Positions 42,203 to 50,804 of a stretch of 64,000 nt of DNA are shown here, piece by piece; position 1 is the stretch's first letter, and the number at the start of each line of letters is the position of its first letter. This DNA comes from Ramlibacter sp. Its GTDB lineage: Bacteria > Pseudomonadota > Gammaproteobacteria > Burkholderiales > Burkholderiaceae_C. The DNA is taken from positions 1-64,000 of the forward strand of contig NZ_JAQGNQ010000046.1 of NCBI RefSeq assembly GCF_028291745.1, written 5' to 3'. Both the position numbers and the translations under genes were made by a program. The notes below the pieces were generated by a model. That model saw only the letters and a list, made by a program, of their open reading frames with translations, was not told the origin of the DNA and made no database searches.

Positions 42203-43280
42203 GGGGCACCCACAGCGTGACGATGGCGCCGGTCCCGTTCGTCTCGACCGACAGGCCGGCGGCGGGTCCATCGAGCCGGCGCAGCAAGGCGTGCACGCGT
42301 GCCACTGCCGCAGTGGACGGTCGCGCGGGCAGTCCGAGGACCACCCGGCAGCGACCGTCGGCGCAACGCGCCTGCAGCGTGCAGTCGCCGCCACGCGAAC
42401 GCAGCGCGTCATCCACCAGCGGCAGCAGCGCACCGGGCGGGAACCGTGCATGCATCGCGGCGTCGCAAATGTCGAGCGTCATGTGCCAACCGGCTGCATG
42501 CGCCAGCGAGAGCAGCTGGGCATAGGCCCGCGCGAGCTCCGCCTCGCGCGGCACGCTGGACCCGCCGGGGCGCAGGGCCGGCAGGCTGGCGCGCAGGAAC
42601 GCGATCAGCTCGTCGAGCAGGCGTTCGGCCCGCGGGGGATCGGTCGCGTACGCGTGCCGCACCGCATCGAGCATGCCGAACAGCAGCACGGGATCGATGC
42701 GCGCCTGCACGGCCTGCAGATCCAGCTGCACGATGCGGCGCCGCGCCTCCCGCTGCCCCGCCTGGGCCGCCGCGAGCCGCGCCGCAGCGGACTCGTGCTG
42801 GCGGCTGCGGCCCAGGTGGGCGAAGTACAGCGCTGCCATCGTCAACGACAACGCGAATCCGTACAACTGCATCGGTAGCAGCCCCAGCACGAAGCCCTGT
42901 TCGACGAGGATCCGGGCGCGCCCGGCGGTCACCACGTTGGGCGCCGCCGCGCAGGCGCACGCCAGCGTGAGCCAGAGCACTGCGCGGCCGACGCGACCGG
43001 TGCCCTCCGCCAGGTGGCTGCCCACATGGCCGGCCACCAGCAGGCAGACCCACAGCACGAGGCCATACAGCAGCCACCACGCGCTCACTTGCACCAGCTC
43101 CGCCGGCGCGCGCTGCTGCAGCACGCCCAGGTAGCCGGCGAAGAACTTCAAGGGCCCGGCGAACGCCAGCAGTCCTGCCATGGCGACCGCGCCGGGATGC
43201 GTTGGCAGCCACTTTGCCACGCCCGCTGCGGCGTCGGCCTGCCACAGCGCGCGGAAGGCCTGGAGCGCAGCGGTGTGCAT
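42189..43280 (-). CDS. LytS-like membrane sensor, degenerate histidine kinase
   Basis: 363 residues. Five to six membrane helices (about 33-155) then a His_kinase-type segment. Where the paralogue has IEPHFLFNML this protein has IDPVLLFGML: Val198 replaces the phospho-acceptor His. The ATP-binding N-box reads LVDDALRS rather than LVENAIRHG and the G-box is absent. It should not autophosphorylate. Coupled between the true kinase and the LytTR regulator, so it may be a regulatory sensor or co-receptor. Confidence 0.85.
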   Translation of the reverse strand: MHTAALQAFRALWQADAAAGVAKWLPTHPGAVAMAGLLAFAGPLKFFAGYLGVLQQRAPAELVQVSAWWLLYGLVLWVCLLVAGHVGSHLAEGTGRVGRAVLWLTLACACAAAPNVVTAGRARILVEQGFVLGLLPMQLYGFALSLTMAALYFAHLGRSRQHESAAARLAAAQAGQREARRRIVQLDLQAVQARIDPVLLFGMLDAVRHAYATDPPRAERLLDELIAFLRASLPALRPGGSSVPREAELARAYAQLLSLAHAAGWHMTLDICDAAMHARFPPGALLPLVDDALRSRGGDCTLQARCADGRCRVVLGLPARPSTAAVARVHALLRRLDGPAAGLSVETNGTGAIVTLWVPHASA

Positions 43281-43293
43281 GGCGTTTCGTCCT

Positions 43294-44445
43294 TCAGGCG
43301 GACTGCGGCTGTCCCGCGGCGAGTCGGGAGACGGCAGCAGCAACGAGCGGGATGGTGATGCGTGCGCGGGCACCGTGCGGATCGACCGAGTCCAGGGCGA
43401 GGCTGCCCTGGCCGGCATAGCGGGCGGCCAGTTGCCTTCGGACGTTGGCCAGCCCGACCCCCGTGCCGCTGCTGGCCGCGCCCCCGAAGCCGAGCCCGTC
43501 GTCGGTGACCTCGACCTCGAGCGAGTCGCGGTTGCGGCGGGCGCGCACCAGCACCTGGCCACCTCCCGCCGGCTCGAGCCCATGGCGGATCGCGTTCTCG
43601 ACCAGCGTCATCGCCAGCATCGGCGGAAACGCGAGGGCGTCCAGCGCTGGATCGACATCGATCCGGTAGCCGAGGCGCGAGCCCATCCGGATGCGATACA
43701 GCTCGAGGTAGGCGCGCACCAGCTCGATTTCGTCGGCCAGGGTGCCGCTGGCATTGCGCACCTGCGGCATGGCCGTGCGCAGGTAGCGCATCAGGCTCTC
43801 GATGGCCTCGGCGCCCGCTTGCGGGCGGGTGCGATACAGGCGTCGGACGTTGGCCAGCATGTTGAACAGGAAGTGCGGCTCGATCTGCGCCTGCAGCAGC
43901 GCCAACTGCTGCTCCGCTTCACCCTGGACCTGTTGCACGCGGGCGAGGTCCGCCGCGTGAGCCGCCGATTCGGCGCGCAGCGAGCGCTGGTGAACGTCGC
44001 CGATGGCCGCCAGGAAGATCGCCGGCAGGCCCCAGTGCAAGGCTTCCGACAGCAGCCGCAGGGGCGACGGCAGGTAGGCGAAGCCGTGCGCGTAATAGGC
44101 GAAGAGCAGCAACGCGAAGGCAAGGGCGGCCACAAACAGCACCGTGCACACGAGGGCCAGCCGCATCGGCAGCGAGGACGGCAGCGCCTCGTCGAGGAAG
44201 GTGTAGACCAGCAGCAGGCCGGCCGCCAACACCGACAGCTCGGCCAGGTGTTCCAGCCAGGCCACGGCGATTTCAGCCGGGGAGAAGAAGTCGACGAGGG
44301 TCGGGCTGACCAGGATGCCCAGCGACAGGAGCACCGTCGTCACCGCGGCTGCGGCGATGCGGCGGGCGTCGAGCGCCCGCAGCACGCGGACCGCATAGGC
44401 GCGGACATCCCCGGGTGGGAGCCCAAGCCGGAGGTTGCCGAGCAT
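43294..44445 (-). CDS. LytS-type sensor histidine kinase
   Basis: 383 residues. N-terminal helices (about 35-150), then LQAQIEPHFLFNMLANV with His191, N-box LVENAIRHG near 280 and G-boxes DDGLGFGG and GTGVGLANVRRQL. Cognate LytTR regulator at 41429. A second, degenerate sensor lies between them. Signal unknown. First gene of the operon; no conserved target gene is identifiable beside it. Confidence 0.9.
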   Translation of the reverse strand: MLGNLRLGLPPGDVRAYAVRVLRALDARRIAAAAVTTVLLSLGILVSPTLVDFFSPAEIAVAWLEHLAELSVLAAGLLLVYTFLDEALPSSLPMRLALVCTVLFVAALAFALLLFAYYAHGFAYLPSPLRLLSEALHWGLPAIFLAAIGDVHQRSLRAESAAHAADLARVQQVQGEAEQQLALLQAQIEPHFLFNMLANVRRLYRTRPQAGAEAIESLMRYLRTAMPQVRNASGTLADEIELVRAYLELYRIRMGSRLGYRIDVDPALDALAFPPMLAMTLVENAIRHGLEPAGGGQVLVRARRNRDSLEVEVTDDGLGFGGAASSGTGVGLANVRRQLAARYAGQGSLALDSVDPHGARARITIPLVAAAVSRLAAGQPQSA

Positions 44446-44598
44446 CGAAGGCTCCTGGACGGGTCAGTCCGTCCATTCTGCGCCCCGCGAGGCTTGCCGC
44501 ACAGTGCGCCGCGACGGATGCGGCCCACGGACGACGGGTGCGACCCATGCGGGATGGGCGCGGCAGGTGTCGCCACCCAGCCCGAATTCAACAGCCTG

Positions 44599-45474
44599 CT
44601 AGGCGGTTGCGGTCGTGCGCGCCACGTCCAGCGTGGTGGTGCGCCGCAGCTCCCGGCGGTGTTTCTTGTCGTCGAAGTACGTCGCGCGGTGCATGGTCGT
44701 CCGGTTGTCCCAGATGACGAAGTCGCCGACCAGCCAGGGGTGGCTGTAGACGAAGCGCGCTTGGGTCGCGTGCTCGGTCAGGTCGCGCAGCAGCAGGCGA
44801 CCTTCCGGCACCGGCCAGCCCACGATCTCCTGCGCGTGCGAGGCCAGGTACAGGGAGCGGCGGAGTACGCCAGGGATGCGGCGGACCAGCGGGTGCACCG
44901 CGCCCTTGAGCTGCTCCTTCTCGCCCGGCGCGAACTCGAACCCGAGCACCTCGCGCGAATAGGCGATCGAGTGGTGAACGCGCAGGTCCTCGATCAAGGT
45001 CTTCGTCTGCGCGTCGAGCGCGTCGTAGGCACCGCGCATGTCAGCGAACTGGGTGTCGGCGTGCACCTCGGGCACCACGCGCGCCGACAGCATGGAGTAC
45101 CTTCCCGCCGGATCGACGAACGACGCATCCGTGTGCCATAGCCGGTTGGCCAGGGCGCTCATGCGGCGGCGGTCATTGGGCGGCAGCAACTGGCCGTCGC
45201 GCCCCACGTTCGAGACGTCCGAGAGTGCCTCGTTGCCGAAGCGGTTCTTTTCCAGGACCGAGGAGGACGTCTTCGCATGGAGCGTGCCATCAAACTGCGT
45301 GGCAAATTCGAGCTGCTGGTCGTCCGTGAACGGCTGCTTGCGGAACACGAGCACCCCGTACTGGTCCATGCCCCGGCGGACTTGCTCCAGGGTCTCACTG
45401 TCCGCATGTCGCAAGTCGACCTCGCTTGCTTCGGCAACGAAGGAGGGGTGAAGTGGCTTGAAGGTGAGTTGCAT
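44599..45474 (-). CDS. TfdA/TauD-family alpha-ketoglutarate-dependent dioxygenase
   Basis: 291 residues. Iron ligands HTD (His114, Asp116) in RLWHTDASF and late His in TMHRATYFD, with the 2-oxoglutarate Arg in RRELRRTT. TfdA-like start (MQLTFKPLHPSF). Such enzymes hydroxylate and cleave aryloxyacetates, sulfonates or related ethers. Downstream of the Bug receptor (34-base gap), so uptake and oxidation are linked; LysR at 46593 probably controls both. Confidence 0.9.
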   Translation of the reverse strand: MQLTFKPLHPSFVAEASEVDLRHADSETLEQVRRGMDQYGVLVFRKQPFTDDQQLEFATQFDGTLHAKTSSSVLEKNRFGNEALSDVSNVGRDGQLLPPNDRRRMSALANRLWHTDASFVDPAGRYSMLSARVVPEVHADTQFADMRGAYDALDAQTKTLIEDLRVHHSIAYSREVLGFEFAPGEKEQLKGAVHPLVRRIPGVLRRSLYLASHAQEIVGWPVPEGRLLLRDLTEHATQARFVYSHPWLVGDFVIWDNRTTMHRATYFDDKKHRRELRRTTTLDVARTTATA

Positions 45475-45508
45475 GTGAGCTCCGAGTGTCAGTAGTCTTT
45501 CGCCGACG

Positions 45509-46471
45509 TCATTCCGGCTTGATGTTGCCGTCCTTGATCACCTTCGCCCACTTCCGGATCTCGGACCGCGTGAAGGTGTCCAGGTCGGCGGACGTGCCGC
45601 CCCCGGGCAAGGCACCCATGTCTTCGATCTTCTGGCGTACGTCGGGCATGGCCATGACCTTGGCCATCTCGGCCTGCAGGCGAGCGACGATCTCCGGCGG
45701 CGTCCCCGCCGGGGCCAGCAGGGCGCCCCAGGTGAAGGCTTCGAACCCGGGCAAGCCGCTTTCCGCCAGTGTGGGGACCTGGGGCCAGCTCGCCAGCCGC
45801 TGCCGGTTGCCGGTGGCCAGCGCCCTGAGCTTGCCGGCCTTGACGTACGGCCCGGCGGACAGGACGCTGTCGAACAAGACCGAGCAGACCCCGCCGATGG
45901 TGGCGGTCAGCGCCGGACCACTGCCCGCATAGGGGATGTGCGTCATCTGCACGCCGGCCATGCCCTTGAACAGCTCCGCAGCGAGATGCGAGGGCGAGCC
46001 CAGTCCGATGGAGCAGTAGTTGGCCTTGTCCTTGTGTTCGCGCGCCCAGGCGATGAATTCCTGTGCGGTCTGGAACGGTGCCGACGCCGGAACGACCATC
46101 AGCAGCGGATTGATCGACATGAGCGTCACCGGTGCGAAGTCGCGCACCGGGTCATAGGGGATCTTGGGAAACAGGCTCACATTGATCACGTGCGGGCCGG
46201 CGCCGGTGGACAGCAGGGTGTATCCGTCGGGCGCGCTCTTGGCCGCCAGCTCACTGCCGATCATCGCCGCGCCGCCGCCCCGGTTGTCCACGACAACCGG
46301 TTGCTTGAGGCTTTCGGACAGCTTCTGTCCCACCAGGCGCGTCATCAGGTCGGTCGTGCCCCCCGGCGGATACGGCACGATGATGCGGATGGGCTTTTCA
46401 GGGTAGCCGGCCTGCGCGGCGCCTGCGAAAAGCGCAGCGGCAAAAAGGATCGCTTCGCGAAGGTGCTTCAT
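45509..46471 (-). CDS. Bug/TctC-family receptor
   Basis: 320 residues from ATG 46471 with AGGAGA upstream and a signal peptide (ILFAAALFAGAAQAG). Bug motifs: YPEKPIRIIVPYPPGGTTDL, NRGGGAAMIG, SAPDGYTLLS, MTHIPYAGSGPAL and WPQVPTLAESGLPG. Orphan, without tctAB. Divergent from LysR with a 121-base gap and upstream of the TfdA-like dioxygenase. Confidence 0.92.
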   Translation of the reverse strand: MKHLREAILFAAALFAGAAQAGYPEKPIRIIVPYPPGGTTDLMTRLVGQKLSESLKQPVVVDNRGGGAAMIGSELAAKSAPDGYTLLSTGAGPHVINVSLFPKIPYDPVRDFAPVTLMSINPLLMVVPASAPFQTAQEFIAWAREHKDKANYCSIGLGSPSHLAAELFKGMAGVQMTHIPYAGSGPALTATIGGVCSVLFDSVLSAGPYVKAGKLRALATGNRQRLASWPQVPTLAESGLPGFEAFTWGALLAPAGTPPEIVARLQAEMAKVMAMPDVRQKIEDMGALPGGGTSADLDTFTRSEIRKWAKVIKDGNIKPE

Positions 46472-46536
46472 CTTGTCTCCTGGTCTTCTTTGCCCGCAAT
46501 CCAGCTGGCAGGCCGCCATTCAAGCACCCGGCAACG

Positions 46537-46555
46537 ATAAGAACAATCCATTTAT
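46537..46555. promoter_or_regulatory. LysR-type binding motif ATAA-N11-TTAT
   Basis: Inverted repeat ATAA (46537-46540) and TTAT (46552-46555) with 11 bases between, containing a T-N11-A LysR box. It lies between the divergent Bug gene (start 46471) and the LysR gene (start 46593), the standard place for a LysR site. Confidence 0.55.
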
Positions 46556-46592
46556 TCCGGTCGATTCAGTAGTGCTGCGACACAATGGCCTC

Positions 46593-47522
46593 ATGAAAAA
46601 CATCGTGACACTGCGCCAGATCGAGGGCTTCCTGCTGGCGGGCGAGCTGCTGTCGTTCAGTCGTGCCGCCGAAGCGATGCACATCACCCAGTCGGCCTTT
46701 TCTCAGCTGGTGCGGGAGCTGGAGGCCGCGCTGGGCGTTCGGCTGTTCGACCGCACCACCCGCCGCGTTGCCCTTACCGAAGCCGGCGTACTGCTGCATG
46801 CCAAGATGAAACGCGGCGTGCTGCAAATCGATGAGGCCTGCGAGGACGCGCGGGCCATGGCCCGCCTCGAGCACGGTCACATCCGGGTCGGCACGCTGGC
46901 TTCCCTCGCCATCAGCGTGGTGACCCGGGCGCTCGGCGAGTTGCGCAAGAGCTTCCCTGGCGTGAAAGTGAGCATGCGGGAGGACTACAACGGGCCTCTC
47001 CTGGAACGGGTAGCGCAAGGAGACGTCGACTTCGCTGTGTGTGCCTACAGCCACTCGGCCACGGAGCTGCAGTTCGATCACTTGTTCGATGACGAGCTCG
47101 TCGCCGTGATGCAGCGGACGCGCGCCAACCCGGACGAGCCGGTCCTGCGCTGGTCCGCACTGCAGGATGCCCCGCTGGTGATGCTGGTGCGGGACTCCGC
47201 CACGCGCGACCAGATCACCGCGGCGCTGGCGGCGAACCGGATCGTCCGTGAGCCGGATTACGAAGTGGCCAACATGTTCACCGCCTTGAGCATGGTGCGC
47301 GCGGGCTTCGGAGTGACGTTTCTGCCGGCCATGGTCATCGGCGAGGTGAACCTTGCCGGACTCGCCTGGAAGCGGCTGCAACGCCCCGTGCCGCTGCGGC
47401 GCATCGGCATCTGCCGGCGCGCTGACCGTACCGCTTCTCCCGCCGCGGCCAAGTTCGAGCAGTTGCTGCGCGCGGAGGTCGAGCGCACGCGAAAGCGGAC
47501 GCGGGAGACGTTCGGCACCTGA
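46593..47522 (+). CDS. LysR-family transcriptional regulator
   Basis: 309 residues from ATG 46593. N-terminal HTH: LRQIEGFLLAGELLSFSRAAEAMHITQSAFSQLVRELEAALGVRLFDRTTRRVALTEAG; then the periplasmic-binding-like effector domain (HIRVGTLASLAISVV, FDHLFDDELVAV). Activates or represses the divergent Bug-dioxygenase pair in response to their substrate. Convergent with the CoA-transferase operon. Confidence 0.93.
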   Translation: MKNIVTLRQIEGFLLAGELLSFSRAAEAMHITQSAFSQLVRELEAALGVRLFDRTTRRVALTEAGVLLHAKMKRGVLQIDEACEDARAMARLEHGHIRVGTLASLAISVVTRALGELRKSFPGVKVSMREDYNGPLLERVAQGDVDFAVCAYSHSATELQFDHLFDDELVAVMQRTRANPDEPVLRWSALQDAPLVMLVRDSATRDQITAALAANRIVREPDYEVANMFTALSMVRAGFGVTFLPAMVIGEVNLAGLAWKRLQRPVPLRRIGICRRADRTASPAAAKFEQLLRAEVERTRKRTRETFGT

Positions 47523-47565
47523 AGACCGCCAGGAGGATCAGCATGGCGGGGAGTGTGGGAGGCGC

Positions 47566-49026
47566 TCAGCGCGGCAGCCATTCCGGCCGGTCGCCGCCGA
47601 GGCGCGGGGTCGGCTTGTCCCAGTGCGGCGGCGTCTCGGACAGTTGCAGTGCCGGTCCGAGCGTCCGCAGTTCGCCGTAGCTGCCCGACTCCTGCACCAG
47701 CAGCGGCGCCAGCTCCTGTTCCGTGAGCTTGCCGGTCGCTTCGGCGAAGCCCTCGACCAGCCCCTGCCGCTGCACGAGCATCGCTGCGCCGCACAGCGCC
47801 GTGTGCACGCGCCAGCCGCCGCCTTCGCGCCCGCGCCGGCCGAGTGCCAGCAGGGCGCCATAGGCTGTGAGGTAGCCCGTGGTGTAGTCGCACACCGGCG
47901 CGAAGACCAGCTTGGGCTGGCCGGCCCCGGTGAGCCTGCCTTGCGTGTCGCAGACGCCGCTCACGGCCTGCGCAACCTGTTCCCAGCCCGCGCGGTCGGC
48001 CCAGGGTCCGCCCGATCCGTAGCAACTCACCTGCACCTGCACCAGGCCGGGGTTGAGGCGCCAGAGCGTGTTCTCGTCGAAGCCCAGGGAGGCGATCCGC
48101 CCCGGCCGGTAGCCGTTGACCAGCACGTCGGCCTCGGCCACCAGCGCTCGCAGGCGCTCGGCGTCGGCCGGGCGGCGCAGGTCCAGGAAGCAGCTGCGCT
48201 TGCCATGGCTGGTATCGCGCACGTGCTCGGGCGTTTGCGGCAGATGGTCGGAGGTGACCATGAGCACGTCCGCGCCGAGTTCGGCCAACGTGCGTCCGCC
48301 CACCGGGCCGGCGAGGATACGGGTCAGGTCCAGCACGCGCACGCCGGACAGCGGGCGGGCGCCCGCGGCGGGCAAGGGCAGCCAGGCGGGCGCAGGCGCG
48401 GTGCCGACGCGATCGACTTCCACCACGGGGCGGCCGGCGAGGTAGCGGCCTTGGGGGTGCGCCAGCCACTCCTCGGCGCTCCGGATGGTGCCGCCGCAGG
48501 CGCGCGCGGCGGCGATGGCTTCTTCCAGGGCGTCCGCATCGCGGCTGGCGACGGCGGCGCGCACCGCTTCGGGCGTGCTGTCGCACTTCAGGACATCGAG
48601 CACCCGCTGCGAAAGGTGCGGCAGGTTCAGGTGCGGCAGGAACCAGCGGCCGTCGCGTGTGGGCCAGGGCTGCGTCACGGTCAGCATGTGGGCCATGGCC
48701 TGCGGGATCTGAACGTGTTCGTACGCACCCGCTGCGTTGCGGGCGCGGGTGTAGTCCACCGTACGCACCGTGGCGGCGGCATGGCGCTGGCTCACGCGGA
48801 CCTGCTGGCGCTTTCCGGCGCGCTGCTGCCACACGTCGTTGGCCGCGACGCCCACGGCAGCCAGCACCGCGGCCGTTGTGTCGCCGACGCGCAAGGGCGT
48901 GGGATGGAACGGATCGCGGCCCTGCACGGCCGCTTCGCCGGCAGGGGCGGCACCCTGGCCGCGGATGATCATCAGTTCCTCGAAGGCCGGGGCGATGGCG
49001 GGACTCGTCTGCGTCGTCTCTGTCAT
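47566..49026 (-). CDS. class III CoA-transferase (CaiB/BaiF type) with N-terminal extension
   Basis: 486 residues from ATG 49026. The CaiB signature RVLDLTRILAGPVGGRTLAELGADV appears only at about residue 230; residues 85-210 carry a segment like the insert domain of such enzymes (DGRWFLPHLNLP, SAEEWLAHPQGRYLA). The nucleophile position (Y/W-D in GYDxxxQAxSG) reads GWEQVAQAVSG, with Glu349. Family moves CoA between carboxylates. Last gene of the CoA operon, eight bases downstream of the SMP-30 gene. Activity is uncertain. Confidence 0.82.
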   Translation of the reverse strand: MTETTQTSPAIAPAFEELMIIRGQGAAPAGEAAVQGRDPFHPTPLRVGDTTAAVLAAVGVAANDVWQQRAGKRQQVRVSQRHAAATVRTVDYTRARNAAGAYEHVQIPQAMAHMLTVTQPWPTRDGRWFLPHLNLPHLSQRVLDVLKCDSTPEAVRAAVASRDADALEEAIAAARACGGTIRSAEEWLAHPQGRYLAGRPVVEVDRVGTAPAPAWLPLPAAGARPLSGVRVLDLTRILAGPVGGRTLAELGADVLMVTSDHLPQTPEHVRDTSHGKRSCFLDLRRPADAERLRALVAEADVLVNGYRPGRIASLGFDENTLWRLNPGLVQVQVSCYGSGGPWADRAGWEQVAQAVSGVCDTQGRLTGAGQPKLVFAPVCDYTTGYLTAYGALLALGRRGREGGGWRVHTALCGAAMLVQRQGLVEGFAEATGKLTEQELAPLLVQESGSYGELRTLGPALQLSETPPHWDKPTPRLGGDRPEWLPR

Positions 49027-49034
49027 GGGGTCTC

Positions 49035-49955
49035 TCAGGTGTGCGAGTACAGCGCCGCACCGGGCGCCGGCAGTTCGGCCTGCAGCACCGTGCCACTGGC
49101 CGACTCGGTCAGCACCAGCGTGCGGCTGCCGGGACGGAAGGCGGCATTGGTGACGGTGCCGCCGGCGGGACTGCGCACGAAATGCGTGGTCCAGCCCCGC
49201 GCGTCCAGCACGAAGGCACCACCCAGGCTGGCGTGGGCGACCACGAGGCTGTCGTTCGCATCCAGCGCCAGCCCGTCCGGTCCGCTGGTGCCGAAGAAGG
49301 TCTGGAAGGCGCCCGCTTTCGACACCGAGCCGTCCGGCAGCAGCGGCATGCGCCACACGGCATTGGCGCGCGTGGCGGCCACGAACAGGAAGCGCTGGTG
49401 CGCGTCCAGCGCGATGCCGTTCGGGCTCGGTACGTTGGAAAGCAACAGGTCGAGCCGGCCATCGGTCCGCAGCCGGTACACGCGACCGCTCGGATCGTGC
49501 AGGCCGGTCTGGCCCTGGTCGGTGAAGTACAGGTTGCCCTGAGCGTCAAAGCTCAGGTCGTTCAGACCCTTGAAGCTTTCCGAGTTGCGGTGTCCGAGCA
49601 CGGTCTCCACGGCACCGCTGGCGGCATCGACGCGCAGCAGGCCGCGGCGGTAGTCGGCCACCCAGAGGCTGCCGTCACGGTGGATCGCAATCCCGTTGGG
49701 CCAGCCGCCGGTCTCGGCCACCAGCTGCCACTCGCCTTGCGGAGTGACCTGGAAGACGCGCCCGTGCGGGATGTCCGTGAGGTACAGGTTGCCGGCGCGG
49801 TCGAAGCTCGGTCCTTCCAGGAAGCAGTCGACCACCTGGCCCGGCTTGTTGGCGTCGGCCCAGTCGCTGCGCCGCGGCAGGCGCAGTGCGTCCGGCATGC
49901 GCGTGAGCACGCGGGCCTCGACGATCTGCGGCGCCGTGAAGTTGACGTTCCACAT
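49035..49955 (-). CDS. SMP-30/gluconolactonase family protein
   Basis: 306 residues. Six-bladed propeller lactonase: RADRAGNLYLTDIPHGRVF region, GWPNGIAIHRDGSLWVADYRRG, SFKGLNDLSFDAQGNLYFTDQG, PSPNGIALDAHQRFLFVAATRAN and SGPDGLALDANDSLVV. It hydrolyses lactones with a bound metal ion. In this cluster it probably opens a lactone before CoA activation. No signal peptide. Confidence 0.9.
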   Translation of the reverse strand: MWNVNFTAPQIVEARVLTRMPDALRLPRRSDWADANKPGQVVDCFLEGPSFDRAGNLYLTDIPHGRVFQVTPQGEWQLVAETGGWPNGIAIHRDGSLWVADYRRGLLRVDAASGAVETVLGHRNSESFKGLNDLSFDAQGNLYFTDQGQTGLHDPSGRVYRLRTDGRLDLLLSNVPSPNGIALDAHQRFLFVAATRANAVWRMPLLPDGSVSKAGAFQTFFGTSGPDGLALDANDSLVVAHASLGGAFVLDARGWTTHFVRSPAGGTVTNAAFRPGSRTLVLTESASGTVLQAELPAPGAALYSHT

Positions 49956-49961
49956 GCGCGT

Positions 49962-50804
49962 CTACTCCTGCGGTGATACCGGGCGCGGGGCGTGGCCGCT
50001 GTAGGTGGGAATGAAGCTGCGCGGGATCGGCCCCTTGTTGCGCCCGCCTTGCTGCGTCTGCTCCCAGGCGTGCGCCAGGATGCCCACCGAGCGTGACAGG
50101 CAGAACAAGCCGCGCGCCAGGGCCGGTGCGAAGCCCAGCTCCGCATAGACCACCGCCGTGGCGCCGTCGATGTTCATCGGGATGCGGCGACCGCCCTTGC
50201 GCGCGGCGAGCACGTCCTCCACGGTGCGGGCGATGCCGGCGAACCGGCCCGCGACATCGCCGCGTGCCGCCGCCGCGTCGACCAGCGCCAGCAGCGGCGC
50301 GGTGCGCGGGTCGACCGGATGGAAGCGGTGGCCGAAGCCGGAAATGAACTTGCCGTGCTCCGCCACGAACGCGTCGAGCGCCGCGCCGGTGGCGTCCTGC
50401 GCCGCGGCGCCGGCGTCGATGCGCGCTGCGATGTCCAGGTACAACTCCATCGCCTGCTCGCCCGCGCCGCCGTGCACGTCGCCCAGCACGTTGACCGCGC
50501 TGCCCATCGCGTTGTTCAGGCCCACGCCGCAGGTCGCGGCGATGCGCGCGATCGCGATGCTGGGCGCCTGCGGGCCGTGGTCCACCGCGGACATCAGCAC
50601 CGCGTCCAGCAGCCGCCCCTGGGCCGGCGTGGGCAACTCGCCGCGCGTCATCAGCCAGATCATCTGCGCCAGCCCGATTCCGCCCGCGATCAGGTCCTGG
50701 ATGGCGTAGCCGCGGTAGCGGATCACGCCGGGCTGCATGTCGATGATGTCGGTGCGCCACCAGTCTTCGCTGGCGATCTGGGCGGCGGACTTGTCCGTGG
50801 TCAT
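49962..50804 (-). CDS. citryl-CoA-lyase-like / citrate-synthase-fold enzyme
   Basis: 280 residues from ATG 50804. Citrate-synthase fold with the three catalytic positions seen as GDVHGGAGEQ (His), SGFGHRFHPVDPR (His) and IPMNIDGATAVVY (Asp). It is shorter than citrate synthase (about 430) and matches the short citryl-CoA lyase type, which cleaves citryl-CoA or similar 3-hydroxyacyl-CoA to acetyl-CoA and an oxo acid. The preceding CoA-transferase overlaps by four bases. Confidence 0.88.
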   Translation of the reverse strand: MTTDKSAAQIASEDWWRTDIIDMQPGVIRYRGYAIQDLIAGGIGLAQMIWLMTRGELPTPAQGRLLDAVLMSAVDHGPQAPSIAIARIAATCGVGLNNAMGSAVNVLGDVHGGAGEQAMELYLDIAARIDAGAAAQDATGAALDAFVAEHGKFISGFGHRFHPVDPRTAPLLALVDAAAARGDVAGRFAGIARTVEDVLAARKGGRRIPMNIDGATAVVYAELGFAPALARGLFCLSRSVGILAHAWEQTQQGGRNKGPIPRSFIPTYSGHAPRPVSPQE

